Positions 54,715-64,000 of a stretch of DNA of 64,000 bases are shown in pieces. The notes below the pieces were generated by a model. The model was given only the letters and a program-made list of their open reading frames with translations. It did not search any database and was not told where the DNA came from. Within the stretch, counting starts at the first letter, position 1. Each line of letters starts with the position of its first letter. Source of the stretch: CAVOGJ01 sp963700865 (lineage in GTDB: Bacteria; Planctomycetota; Planctomycetia; Pirellulales; Pirellulaceae); NCBI GenBank assembly GCA_963700865.1, contig CAVOZC010000024.1, positions 39,732 to 103,731 of the forward strand, given 5' to 3'. Made by a program: the position numbers and the translations under genes.

Positions 54715-56520
54715 TCACGGCGCAGCGTCCGCCACGGGAACCGATTCGGCCGTGACCCGCGGCAGGCCTGGGGAGTCCACATTCGCCGGTTCGCGAAAGC
54801 TACTGTCATGCACCAGCAGTCCCTCGTCGCCCACAAAATAGGTGGCGCAATTTGCCACCGACAGATTGTAGACTTCGGTGGCGCCGGCCCGTTCCACGGT
54901 ATCAACGCAGAGGCTGCCACGCACCGTATGCAGTCGATCTCCCGGTTCCAACTTGCGTGCCATCCGCCACCCTGTTCGTTCCACCCAGAAGGGATGGCCC
55001 AGCGTCGATCGCACCTGATGCGCTTCCGCCGTCACCAATACCGTGTTCGCAATGCGAACCGTTACATCACTCACCGGCTGATAAAGGAGTTGACCGGTCT
55101 CGACATCCTGCGCCAACACCCGTTCACCGATCTGTATCTGCTCCACGGGCCGCTTACCTTGAGCTGTCCAAACGAGCGTGCCGGCGGGGAAACACTCGCC
55201 ACCTGACACAAAGGTGCCCGGCAAGTTGGCCACCGGATCGAAGTACGATACGACTCGCTCTTGTTCGATCCGTCGGGATGGCTTGTAGTCAATAACTTCG
55301 TAGTCATTATAGTGCTTCCACCAATCCCACCAGGCATTCGGAGTCGATTCGATGGACGTCGCCTCGGTCGATCCAGCCAATGCGGCGTACACGAGCGCAT
55401 TCTGCCTGAACGTCCGCGCATTGCTCGCCGCCACCTCGGCTTGGGTGGTGGCGGCTCTCTGCACGGCGTCCGTGAGTGCCATCGGTCGCGTGGGGGCTCG
55501 GCGTCCGACCGTGACACCCAACGTTCGCATCTCGGCCTCGACAATCTCGTCGACACCTTCACGGACAAAAAGCTGGCGATGTAACACGCTGCCGCGCTCG
55601 CCAGGGATGATCTGAAAATCCGTCAGCAGGGGATTCTCCAAGGCAGCCAGCATCAGGGGTACGAACTCGCTCGGCGGCCGCGATCGTAGGCGCTCGGCGG
55701 CGCGCTGGCGTGCCGCTTCGTCGGGAGCGGCCATGGCATAACGCGCCAACGACTCGGACGCAGCCGCACCCGGCAGGGACGCAATCAGATCGATCGCCCA
55801 TTCGGTCCAAGCTGAAGGCTCGCGCGACGACCATTCCAGCGCCGGCAGTGCTGCCTCTGTGAGCTCGTCGCGCATTTCCCGACAAGCCTTTTCGCGGGCC
55901 GCGAGGTTGCGGGAAAATGCCTTTTTCCATTGTTCCAGACGTCGCGTCCAAACGACCAGATCCTCGCGAGCCGCAGCCTGCGCTGCTTCCCAGTCACGAG
56001 CCTCCTGCCGGGTCCGCCACTGACCTCCCACCCATTCCAGTCCGAGGGCGGCGGCGGCGGACGCCCTCTGGCTTTCATCACTCTCTCGTCGCTCAAGCAC
56101 GCGGCGGTAATGCACTCGAGCCAATTCGGCATCACCTTGGCCGGCGCACCAGCCGGCCAACTGCAACTCGGTCGCCGGATTGGCCGTCGCCGCCGTCCGC
56201 AACTGTTCGTATACCGCCCACCAGGCGGGTCGCGGCTGCCAGGCCTCTGAGGTATTGATGGGCACCCAATCACCACCTACCCGCACTTCACCACGACGCC
56301 AATGCACAAGCGGCTCGTGCGGACTCTCGCGGAGAACATGCTCGAACAGCAGATCACTGTAATGCTGGTCGCCATCCATTTGGAATTCAATCGCCGATCG
56401 CAATCGGTCGGTCAACGACTCCTCAACCGCCTGCAACGGGGACGGCTGCCACGGCATGCCGCACCACCCTGCGAGGAAAGCGAACCGTAGCCAGAGATGC
56501 GGACGTGTGCTTCGAAGCAT
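54715..56520 (-). CDS. secreted protein ending in a Hint (intein-like) domain
   Basis: 601 residues from ATG 56520 (AGGAG 6 bases upstream; ATG 56523 also possible). Signal peptide (LWLRFAFLAGWCGMPW), then about 400 residues rich in Arg/Ala/Glu helices, TPR-like in the first part. A Hint domain occupies about 443-572: nucleophile in CFPAGTLVWTAQGKRPVEQI, IGERVLAQDVETG, STLGHPFWV, GWRMARKLEPGDRL, EVYNLSV, YFVGDEGLLVHD. The usual final HN is HD here, and only 29 residues follow, so no downstream toxin or extein is present. Hint domains cleave or attach cholesterol-like nucleophiles to the preceding chain. Frame intact. It faces the repeat array. Confidence 0.85.
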   Translation of the reverse strand: MLRSTRPHLWLRFAFLAGWCGMPWQPSPLQAVEESLTDRLRSAIEFQMDGDQHYSDLLFEHVLRESPHEPLVHWRRGEVRVGGDWVPINTSEAWQPRPAWWAVYEQLRTAATANPATELQLAGWCAGQGDAELARVHYRRVLERRESDESQRASAAAALGLEWVGGQWRTRQEARDWEAAQAAAREDLVVWTRRLEQWKKAFSRNLAAREKACREMRDELTEAALPALEWSSREPSAWTEWAIDLIASLPGAAASESLARYAMAAPDEAARQRAAERLRSRPPSEFVPLMLAALENPLLTDFQIIPGERGSVLHRQLFVREGVDEIVEAEMRTLGVTVGRRAPTRPMALTDAVQRAATTQAEVAASNARTFRQNALVYAALAGSTEATSIESTPNAWWDWWKHYNDYEVIDYKPSRRIEQERVVSYFDPVANLPGTFVSGGECFPAGTLVWTAQGKRPVEQIQIGERVLAQDVETGQLLYQPVSDVTVRIANTVLVTAEAHQVRSTLGHPFWVERTGWRMARKLEPGDRLHTVRGSLCVDTVERAGATEVYNLSVANCATYFVGDEGLLVHDSSFREPANVDSPGLPRVTAESVPVADAAP

Positions 56521-56712
56521 CATCGACTCCTCGATCTGGGTGGTGTTCCCACCAACGTCACGAACCCGCGTGATCGTTAGCGAGTCTTGGGACAGGAGCG
56601 CCGCCAAGCGGGTACAACCTCGCGGCGCAATCCGCGACCATTCCCACGCCTCGGATTCCACCCTATGTTTTAACGCTCAGCAGCCACACTTGTCAAAAAA
56701 ATGGCGAGAAGC

Positions 56713-59601
56713 GGTCGTTTTGTGAACCGCTGATGCGCGCTAATTGACGCTGATGGGAGGATGATAAGCCCGCAAAGGAGCACCACATCGTCCTGAGCCG
56801 TAGGCGCTAGCCTCGGGCAGCCACCTAGCCACGGGGAGCCACTTTCTTGCTTTCTTGCCGGCAGTTGTTTCTCACGGAGCCGCAGAGATCACGGAGGGTG
56901 CCAATGCCGCCAGCACGTTGCCAACCGGTCTCCGTGGCTCCGTGCCTCTGTGAGAAAACAAGCCAGCCGCCGTCGCGAAGCGACGTACGCAGATTACGCC
57001 AACGCGATGCCGCAAAACGGTGGGTTCTTGAACCGCTGATGCGCGCTCATTGACGCTGATGGGAGGATGATAAGCCCGCAAAGGAGCACCACATCGTCCT
57101 TAGCCGTAGGCGCTAGCCTCGGGCAGCCACCGAACCATGGGGAGCCCCTTTCTTGCCGGCAGTTGTTTCTCACGGAGCCGCAGAGATCGCAGAGGGTGCC
57201 AATGCCGCCAGCACGTTGCCAACCGGTCTCCGTGGCTCCGCGCCTCTGTGAGAAAACAAGCCAACCGCCCTCGCGAAGCGACGTACGCAGATTACGCCAA
57301 CGCGATGCCGCAAAACGGTGGGTTCTTGAACCGCTGATGTGCACTCATGGACGCTGATGGGAGGATGCTAAGCCCGCAAAGGAGCACCACATCGTCCTGA
57401 GCCGTAGGCGCTAGCCTCGGGCAGCCACCGAGCCATGGGGAGCCCCTTTCTTGCTTTCTTGCCGGCAGTTGATTCTCACGGAGCCGCAGAGATCGCAGAG
57501 GGTGCCAATGCCGCCAGCACATTGCCAACCGGTCTCCGTGGCTCCGCGCCTCTGTGAGAAAACAAGCCAACCGCCCTCGCGAAGCGACGTACGCAGATTA
57601 CGCCAACGCGATGCCGCAAAATGGTGGTTTTGTGAACCGCTGATGTGCACTCATGGACGCTAATGGGAGGATGATAAGCCCGCAAAGGAGCACCACATCG
57701 TCCTGAGCCGTAGGCGCTAGCCTCGGGCAGCCACCGAGCCATGGGGAGCCCCTTTCTTGCCGGCAGTTGTTTCTCACGGAGCCCCAGAGATCGCAGAGGG
57801 TGCCAATGCCGCCAGCACGTTGCCAACCAGTCTCCGTGGCTCCGCGCCTCTGTGAGAAAACAAGCCAGCCGCCCTCGCGAAGCGACGTACGCAGATTACG
57901 CCAACGCGATGCCGCAAAACGGTGGTTTTGTGAACCGCTGATGCGAGCTAATAGACGCTGATGGGAGGATGATAAGCCCGCAAAGGAGCACGACATCGTC
58001 CTTAGCCGTAGGCGCTAGCCTCGGGCAGCCACCGAACGATGGGGAGCCCCTTTCTTGCCGGCAGTTGTTTCTCACGGAGCCGCAGAGATCGCGGAGGGTG
58101 CCAATGCCGCCAGCACGTTGCCAACCGGTCTCCGTGGCTCCGCGCCACTGTGAGAAAACAAGCCAGCCGCCCTCGCGAAGCGACGTACGCAGATTACGCC
58201 AACGCGATGCCGCAAAACGGTGGTTTTGTGAACCGCTGATGCGCACTAATAGACGCTGATGGGAGGATGATAAGCCCGCAAAGGAGCACGACATCGTCCT
58301 TAGCCGTAGGCGCTAGCCTCGGGCAGCCACCGAACGATGGGGAGCCCCTTTCTTGCCGGCAGTTGTTTCTCACGGAGCCGCAGAGATCGCGGAGGGTGCC
58401 AATGCCGCCAGCACGTTGCCAACCGGTCTCCGTGGCTCCGCGCTCTGTGAGAAAAAAATAGAACTGGCGGACAAGGGCCGTTTGGAAACCACTTATCGAG
58501 ACCACGGACGCGCGACGCCGGGAAAGGGTAGTTTTGTGAACCGCTGATGCGCACTAATAGACGCTGATGGGAGGATGATAAGCCCGCAAAGGAGCACCAC
58601 ATCGTCCTGAGCCGTAGGCGCTCGCCTTGGGCAGTCACCGAACCATGGGGAGCCCCTTTCTTGCCGGCAGTTGTTTCTCACGGAGCCACAGAGATCGCGG
58701 AGGGTGCCAATGCCGCCAGCACGTTGCCAACCGGTCTCCGTGGCTCTGTGCCTCTGTGAGAAAAAAAAGGAACTGGCGAACAAGGGCCGTCTGGAAGCCA
58801 CTCAGCGAGACCACGGCAGCGCGATGCCGTAAAAGGGTCGTTTTGTGAACCGCTGATGCGCTAATAGACGCTGATGGGAGGATGATAAGCCCGCAAAGGA
58901 GCACCACATCGTCCTGAGCCGTAGGCGCTAGCCTCGGGCAGCCACCGAGCCACGGGCTGGCCTTTTCTCTCCGGCCGTCACCACGCGGCTGTAATGGCCG
59001 CACGTTGCCCACACGGGGTCCGTGCAAGTGAGATGTCATTCAAAGGTACGACGTCCACTCGCCTAGACCCGAGGCTAGCCGCCTACGGCTGTCATGTCAG
59101 TCCAGAACCGACTCCCGCCTGGTGTCGTTTCTCACGGAGCCACCGAGACCACAGACGTAAGGGCATACGCCGCGCCAATTGCCGACCGGTCTCTGTGGCC
59201 CTGTGCCCTCTGTGAGAAAAATAGAACTGGCGGACAAGGGCCGTTTGGAAACCACTTATCGAGACCACGGACGCGCAACGCCGGGAAAGGGTAGTTTTGT
59301 GAACCGCTGATGCGGGCTCATGGACGCTGATGGGCAGCTGACACACCGGCACAGGCCCAGCAAATCGTCGTCAGCCGTAGGGCGCTCGCCTTGGGCAGTC
59401 ACCGAACCATGGGGAGCCCCTTTCTTGCCGGCAGTTGTTTCTCACGGAGCCACGGAGATCGCGGAGGGTGTTAATGCCGCCAGCACATTGCCAACCGGTC
59501 TCCGTGGCTCCGCGATTCCGTGAGAAAACAAGCCAGCCGCCGTCGCCAAGCGACGTACGCAGACTACGGCAGCGCGCGATGCCGCAAAACGGTCGATTTC
59601 T
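56713..59601. repeat. tandem array of about nine ~300-bp palindromic units
   Basis: The landmark ATGATAAGCCCGCAAAGGAG (slightly varied in copy 3) begins at 56761, 57067, 57365, 57671, 57969, 58267, 58575 and 58882: eight units of 298-308 bases. A diverged half-unit at 58,940-59,300 and a ninth unit around 59,334-59,601 follow. Units of 306 bases carry an 8-base duplication (tttcttgc). Each contains tttctcacggagcc(g/a)cagaga ... tctccgtggctccg(c/t)gcc...gagaaa, an inverted repeat matching the element at 243-330, and a segment gccgtaggcgctagcctcgg. Two alternative tail segments alternate. Open frames on both strands rotate because 298 is not a multiple of three, so it is not coding. Confidence 0.95.
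58917..59091. repeat. inverted pair of the GCCGTAGGCGCTAGCCTCGG segment
   Basis: gccgtaggcgctagcctcgg at 58917-58938 reappears in reverse complement as cccgaggctagccgcctacg at about 59069-59089, inside the diverged part of the array. The pair would form a large hairpin and shows that this segment occurs in both orientations, so it is an element in its own right. Confidence 0.7.
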
Positions 59602-59637
59602 GACCGGAACCAGGAACTTCAGGCCGTCCTAGGGTTT

Positions 59638-59799
59638 ATGGAACTCGCGTTTGCAATGACAGCTTGTGGAGAGCTGCCGATGACACAGGACACGTCCATC
59701 TTACGCAGCCGTTTCGACGCTTCGGACGATGAAGCCGAAGCCGATTCGGACGGAACGCTCGGTGCGTGCGGTTTGCCACGCCTAGTGGATTTAGACTAG
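59638..59799 (+). CDS. small open frame, 53 residues, acidic
   Basis: ATG 59638 (alternative ATG 59656) to TAG 59799: ends in DDEAEADSDGTLGACGLPRL. Directly right of the repeat array, with no clear ribosome site. It could be a real small protein or the 5' remnant of a gene cut by rearrangement. Not recognised. Confidence 0.25.
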   Translation: MELAFAMTACGELPMTQDTSILRSRFDASDDEAEADSDGTLGACGLPRLVDLD

Positions 59800-59827
59800 G
59801 CATTGGTCGTTACTGCAGAGGTCGTTT

Positions 59828-61260
59828 TCACTGCTGCTCCGTTCCCGAGCCCTCCACACGTGGCACTAAGTTTCTTGATGTGTCCGATTTCTGTGCCACA
59901 AGTCGGAGGCAAGATATCAGTAATGGCATGGCGAATAAGCATACTATTGCCAGTCCAATGTCAGGCTGTATTCTCACGAATGCCATCAATGAAATGCCGC
60001 TAACGCTGGGAAAGAAAAAATAGAGAGCAGTGAAGCCTGCCAGCAGAGTTGCAACTTTGCCCATTTCCTTTCCCTTCTCGATAGTTTGCCGCGTCTTGAA
60101 CAGTTTCGACAACTGCATCAAAAACCATCCAACGAATCCAAGCAGCGTGAGCATCGCCCCGATACGAATCCACCGTTCACTTCCTGTTAGGGGTGGCGGT
60201 TCTCCTTCAGTGAGAATGGCCAACACACCTTCCATTAGTTGCTCGGTGAACGACAAGGAGTTTGTATTCGTAAGCAACACAAATCCGACGCTCTTGTCTG
60301 GAATTATGAAAATCCCACAGTACGACGTGGCGGTAGAACCCAAATGCTGATAAAAGCGGACTCCGTTGTAGCTTCCTTGCTTCCAACCCATCGCGTAGCC
60401 GTAGTCTTCTTGATTCCATGGAGTTCTCATATCCGTGAGCAACGTTGGGCTCAATATCTGATGCCCCTTGAACTCACCATCATTCAAATGCATTTGCAGA
60501 TAGTTGGCCAAATCGCTTGAACTGGCACAAATAAAACCCGCAGGTACGCTGGTTTGGGAAAAACTAACTTGCTTACTGGCCACGGGAACACCTCCCCAGT
60601 ATTGGTACTGGGGAATCACCTTCGAGGTCACCGCGTCGCGAGTTCCTATCTGAACATCGGTCATTTGCAACGGCTTGAATACCGCGTCATACATGTACTC
60701 GCGGAAGGAAAGTCCAGATACTTGTTCGATGACAAGCCCCAACAAACAGTAGTTTAGATTCGAATATTCGTGCCTCGAATTCGGCTGAAAGTGAATCGAG
60801 ATGGTGTGGCTGGAAGCGTCGAGGGCCCCAAGAGCTGGCAGTGCGTCGAATCCTTGTTCCTTTTTAATGCCGCTCGTGTGGTTCAGCAGATGACGCACAG
60901 TTATGTCATTGCGAAATTCAGAGAAGTCTATATTTGGCAAGACCTCAACCACTTTCGCATCCAGCTCCAGAAGGCCTTCCTCCACTAGCCTCAATACACC
61001 GAAGGCGGTCAGCGACTTACTTACAGAGCCAACGTAGAAGGGCATTTCGAATGTCGCCGTCGGGTCCGTGGCGTACCGGTAAGCGATATCTTCGTCGCCG
61101 ACCACCAGACAGCTCCAGGTTTGGTATCTCGTAACTTTCCTCGCGTTGTTTCGAGAAAGTGCTCCAACCGTTGAAAGGTTGGGGCTTGGGCTACTGCCGT
61201 CCTGGACTGGAGTTCGGCTGTGGCAAGAATCAAGATGAGAAGCAGCTTGATGTTGTTCAT
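59828..61260 (-). CDS. beta-lactamase-type serine hydrolase with membrane tail, frame broken once
   Basis: About 477 residues from ATG 61260 (MNNIKLLLILILATAEL, signal peptide). The frame changes near 61,105-61,120, between TTRGKLRDTKPG and LVVGDEDIAYRY; one base corrects it. Class C / PBP4*-like motifs: SxxK in FYVGSVSKSLTAFG, YxN in EYSNLNYCLLG, and HLG in YQHLGST in place of KTG. The last 140 residues hold three or four helices (IGAMLTLLGFVGWFLM, VATLLAGFTALYFFF, LAIVCLFAMPLLISCL), so the enzyme is anchored with its active site outside. Probably a peptidase or esterase of the serum-lactonase-like group; resistance is not implied. Confidence 0.8.
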
Positions 61261-61678
61261 AGTTCGGCAGGGCACGGGGTTAGATGGCAACGGGCGGATA
61301 CTAAGGTATTCGCGTGCCTTTGCAGTATCTTGGAATCTTGCTCGCATGTCGATTGCCATACGCCCGGTGTTTCCGGAACTGACGCTGAATCTGCCATCGG
61401 TGAGAATCACGTCGTGCAGTTCGCCGCATTCCGAATTCACTGAAGTCACATCAACCGCCCGCAGAAAACCGTCGGCTCCAACCTGCGTCGGCGTGAAACT
61501 TCGAATTGACAATCGGTCGATGAAACCGAGGGGAGTTGGCAAACATCCAGATCTGCATCGGACATTGTGGGCCGACGCAGATTCGCGGTAGGCGTTTTCC
61601 CGACACACCTCCGTAGTTAGTACAATCGAAGCTCCGCAACTTTTTATCCATCAAGAGGCCCTGTTCGAGGAAGCTGCA
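61261..61678. other. divergent intergenic region
   Basis: About 418 bases between the beta-lactamase-type gene and the acidic small gene. Slightly lower GC than the core genes. No gene supported. Confidence 0.4.
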
Positions 61679-61960
61679 ATGGACTCCGTTGCCGACGCGA
61701 TCGTCTACGCTGCGGCCTATATCGCCTGCCGAGACGAAGATGAAGACTTGAGCGAAGAGGACGACTCGGCGATCGGTCACATCATGGCCTATCTCTCGCA
61801 TGCGACCACTGAAGAAGAGGATGCGTTGGCGGCCGCCGCCGAAAGAGCCCTCAAAGAAGAGAGGGCACTTCACCATCCCAAGGAGGAAATGATCGACTTT
61901 TTCGAGAACTGGATGCGGATCATGTTTGGGTTGGACTGGGACGGAAACCAACGTGCCTGA
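61679..61960 (+). CDS. acidic hypothetical protein
   Basis: 93 residues, with GAGGAAG about 6 bases before ATG 61679. Mostly helical and very acidic (CRDEDEDLSEEDDSAIGHIM, TTEEEDALAAAAERALKEE). No family recognised. A clean start, ribosome site and stop argue for a real gene. It lies in the accessory right end near a recombinase. Confidence 0.6.
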   Translation: MDSVADAIVYAAAYIACRDEDEDLSEEDDSAIGHIMAYLSHATTEEEDALAAAAERALKEERALHHPKEEMIDFFENWMRIMFGLDWDGNQRA

Positions 61961-62225
61961 CAGGTTCAGACTAGATAGGCTCTGGGAGTGTGCGGCTGGC
62001 GTCAGCTGCAAACCTTTTACAACGAGCGTTAAGCGACACCGTGTCGTCCATCCAGAGGCTGGTCTGGTGGCCATGCTCTGAGGAGATTAGCAACATGTCT
62101 TCCTCGGATAGCAGCAAGGCGGGTGTCGGCCAGACAAAAGAGGCGGCAGCTAGAACTGCCGAGGTGGAAGAGACCTCTGTATTTAGCCTCGAACTTTAAG
62201 TGCAGTCGGCGTGAAACGCCGCGGG
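61961..62225. other. intergenic with GC hairpin element
   Basis: Contains only short open frames. At 62205-62222 gtcggcgtgaaacgccgc forms a five-pair hairpin (cggcg-tgaaa-cgccg); a near-identical copy lies at 62772-62789. Confidence 0.5.
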
Positions 62226-62235
62226 GACTTAGAAT

Positions 62236-62606
62236 GTGCCCGCGGTCGATGAATTCGACGCGTATTGGGATGCACGTGGTGGGGACCCGTTCTTGTGGTT
62301 CGCCAGCTTCACCCGCTCGGCAATAATTTGTTCAGCTGGGCGAAGTACACGCATGGTCGTGGTCACCAGGTGGCAAGGAAAATTGCAATGGACGAGCATG
62401 AGCTCAACGAGCGAGAGTGGGGCACTTCCGCCAATTGGCGTTTTGGCGTCTACAAAGCGCCGTTAGACAGTCGCGTCTGGGTCCCCAAGCCGCGCAAGTG
62501 GATGGGCTGGACGCTTAATTTCGCCCACAAAGCTGCGTATTTTTGGTTGGCCGCACTCCTCCTTCCCGCGCTTTCGTACTCGGCCTCTGCTGTATTGCAT
62601 CGTTGA
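62236..62606 (+). pseudogene. DUF5808-like membrane protein, frame broken
   Basis: The first frame reads from GTG 62236 VPAVDEFDAYWDARGGDPFL and WFASFTR; the text continues in the next frame as NNLFSWAKYTHGRGHQVARK. A conserved-looking end follows: GTSANWRFGVYKAPLDSRVW, VPKPRKWMGWTLNFAHKAAY and a hydrophobic helix (FWLAALLLPALSY). The W..G.Y....D.RV.VPK...GWTLNFA pattern is that of DUF5808, a small domain of unknown function. One base near 62,310-62,320 would restore a single frame. It may be a remnant or a sequencing error. Confidence 0.5.
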
Positions 62607-62945
62607 GCCGATGATGCGTTGGTGCCGTCACATTGAAGGGTCCGATTCTCGGCAACCACCGCCGGCCGGCCCGGTAGAAGGTCAGACGGGTGTTCAGCTA
62701 GCCAAGGGGCTCGACTGCCTCGATGCACAAGGACGCGTGTCCGTGTACGCAATTGGGACGCCCGACACTCCGTCGGCGCGAAACGCCGCTTAGATTCCTC
62801 CGCGATTATACTGCGAGTTCCGTAGGGCAGAACTGCCTTTTTTCGACTCTCTTGCAGTGGAGGATGCTGCTAACCGCAGGACGCAAAGAAGTCTCTGGTC
62901 GGGATGGATTGGCATGGGAGCGATTGACCGCGGTAAAGCCTCGTC
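62607..62945. other. intergenic with second GC hairpin
   Basis: 339 bases. The hairpin gtcggcgcgaaacgccgc at 62772-62789 repeats the one at 62205-62222. No supported gene. Confidence 0.45.
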
Positions 62946-64000
62946 ATGCCGACTTCATTTCCCCGAGCCGTAGAACTCTATCCTCGATTCCCGAAATCCA
63001 TCTCCAGGTACGAGAAGCGAATACAAAACGACGGTGAGAAAGTGGTGTGAATGGAATCGCCAAATCTCGATCGAAGAACTAGATCGGTCGCTGATATGGG
63101 ACTTTCTGAAATGGGTACGAGGCGGGCCGTGGAGGACGGTGGGACCAATCCAGGTCGAACGATGAACAAGGCACGAACTCAATTGCGTGCTGTCATTTCG
63201 TGGGCTTGGGAAAACGACTTGATCGATACTCCACCTCGGTTTCCCAGACCCGTTCGGCGACGCGACGTTGCGGGTCGCCACTACCTGACCAAACCGGAAC
63301 TTAATGCGCTCTACTTTGCGACTCATCAGTTGCCGCGTCCGCGAGGTTGGAACGCAGCGTTACCCGTTGGGTACATTGGCGGGCAGCTCTGGTCTTGTTC
63401 TTCAACCACGGTCTCGACACGGGCACAGTATGGGGAACCACTTCCCACCACAAACCGATTCTCTGGAAACACGTTTGCTGGAATCATTCCGCGCCAAGTC
63501 GAGTGACCAAGCAAAGTTCTCGCTGGGGTTGGCTGTCCTATCGGCGAGTAAAAACTGGCAAGTCATTCTGCCGACCAATGAACCGAGTTGTTCATGCTCA
63601 CTTGAAGAGCCTGCTAAACGAATCGCAAGATTCTGATGAACCGGTCTTCCTCGGAGGCAGCTCTCGACCGAGCAAGAGGTTTCGAGAACTCTGCGAACTC
63701 GCGGACATCCCACCAAAGATGGATGTCGAGACCGGCGAACAAGAACCGTGGGTGCTCACGAGATCTGCGAAAGACCTGTGCGACTTACTACGACGAACAT
63801 ATGCCCGAGTCATCCATCGAGATCCTGGGGCATCTTGTCGGCGGGGTCACGTATCGTCACTACGCCCATCGGGCGCCACTTGCAACCAAGGCAATCATGA
63901 CCCTTCCCCAGCCAACTGCTTTCAACGCACTGGTACGTGGATTTGATCGCCACTGCCCGTGCTGTCGTCGGCCCCAAGCAAGCCTCCTAATCCGGGCTTG
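62946..64000 (+). pseudogene. tyrosine recombinase / integrase, several frame breaks, runs off the window
   Basis: Text can be followed from about ATG 62946 (FPRAVELYPRFPKSISRYE), then the core-binding domain (TVRKWCEWNRQISIEELDRS), MNKARTQLRAVISWAWENDL, YLTKPELNALYF, RVVHAHLKSLLNESQDSDEP, and the catalytic part DLRKTCATYYDEHMPESSIE, ILGHLVGGVTYRHYAHRA. Arg (LRK), His (LGH) and the Tyr nucleophile (YRHY) are visible; the first catalytic Arg region is scrambled. Frame changes near 63,020, 63,120, 63,340 and 63,770. Five pieces in about 1 kb suggest a decayed integrase of the kind common in planctomycete genomic islands, though sequence error is also frequent here. No attachment site was identified. 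Confidence 0.75.

Noticed and set aside
56760..58850. Repeated 100-130-residue open frames on both strands of the array
   Set aside because: They recur only because the DNA repeats; unit lengths of 298 and 308 are not multiples of three, so frames rotate between copies, there are no ribosome sites, and the composition is that of a palindrome.
56713..59601. CRISPR array
   Set aside because: Units are about 300 bases and repeat along their whole length; there are no short repeats with unique spacers and no cas genes.
59828..61260. Antibiotic-resistance beta-lactamase
   Set aside because: SxxK and YxN are shared by many serine hydrolases; the KTG box is replaced by HLG and a multi-helix tail is present, so resistance is not supported.
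62010..62040. Integron attC core (GTTAAGC at about 62,018)
   Set aside because: Only one core-like heptamer; no matching inverse core or imperfect arms, and the adjacent recombinase is not IntI-like.

Overview
The window looks like chromosomal DNA of a planctomycete, most likely of the Pirellula/Rhodopirellula kind. The evidence is gene content: a DUF1501 protein next to a planctomycete-cytochrome-C/DUF1549/DUF1553 protein, a secreted sugar dehydrogenase ending in dockerin and PEP-CTERM signals, a second PEP-CTERM protein, several groEL genes, many GTG/TTG starts, and very large secreted proteins of unknown function. Base composition is GC-rich throughout. No rRNA, tRNA or CRISPR array was recognised.

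Layout. 0-18 kb: DUF885 peptidase-like protein, NUDIX hydrolase, MORN-type lipoprotein, ftsH, dxr-rseP (overlapping), PQQ-type sugar dehydrogenase, DUF1501 + cytochrome pair, and cmk. No broken reading frame was found here. 17-24 kb: a GH38-like glycosidase, a hybrid histidine kinase, and csrA that appears joined to a receiver-domain protein. 24-35 kb: a four-gene co-directional set (PilM-like ATPase, two membrane-anchored proteins, a secretin) resembling the alignment complex and outer-membrane pore of type IV pili / type II secretion. 35-42 kb: a chaperone operon on the minus strand, groEL2-groES-groEL1-dnaJ-grpE-fmdB. 42-52 kb: two giant envelope proteins that I read as three copies of one module, each closed by membrane helices. 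52-57 kb: rimI, a PEP-CTERM protein, a small secreted protein and a secreted protein ending in a Hint (intein-like) domain. 56.7-59.6 kb: a tandem array of about nine ~300-bp units built around a palindrome that also occurs singly at 243-330. 59.6-64 kb: accessory DNA with a beta-lactamase-type membrane protein, small unknown genes, a DUF5808-like fragment and a broken tyrosine recombinase that runs off the window end.

A second theme is broken frames. From 18.9 kb on, many otherwise well-conserved genes change frame by one base (GH38, csrA, pilus operon, fmdB, giant protein, beta-lactamase), and the groEL2-groES-groEL1 stretch carries about 16 single-base indels, nearly all insertions, while dnaJ and grpE beside it are clean. 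Protein sequence on both sides of each break is strongly conserved, so sequencing or assembly error is the leading explanation. For the recombinase at the right end real decay is equally likely. Such genes are given below as one feature each.

The most promising candidate for an undescribed system is the 42.3-52.2 kb pair of modular giant proteins, followed by the palindromic tandem array and the Hint protein beside it.
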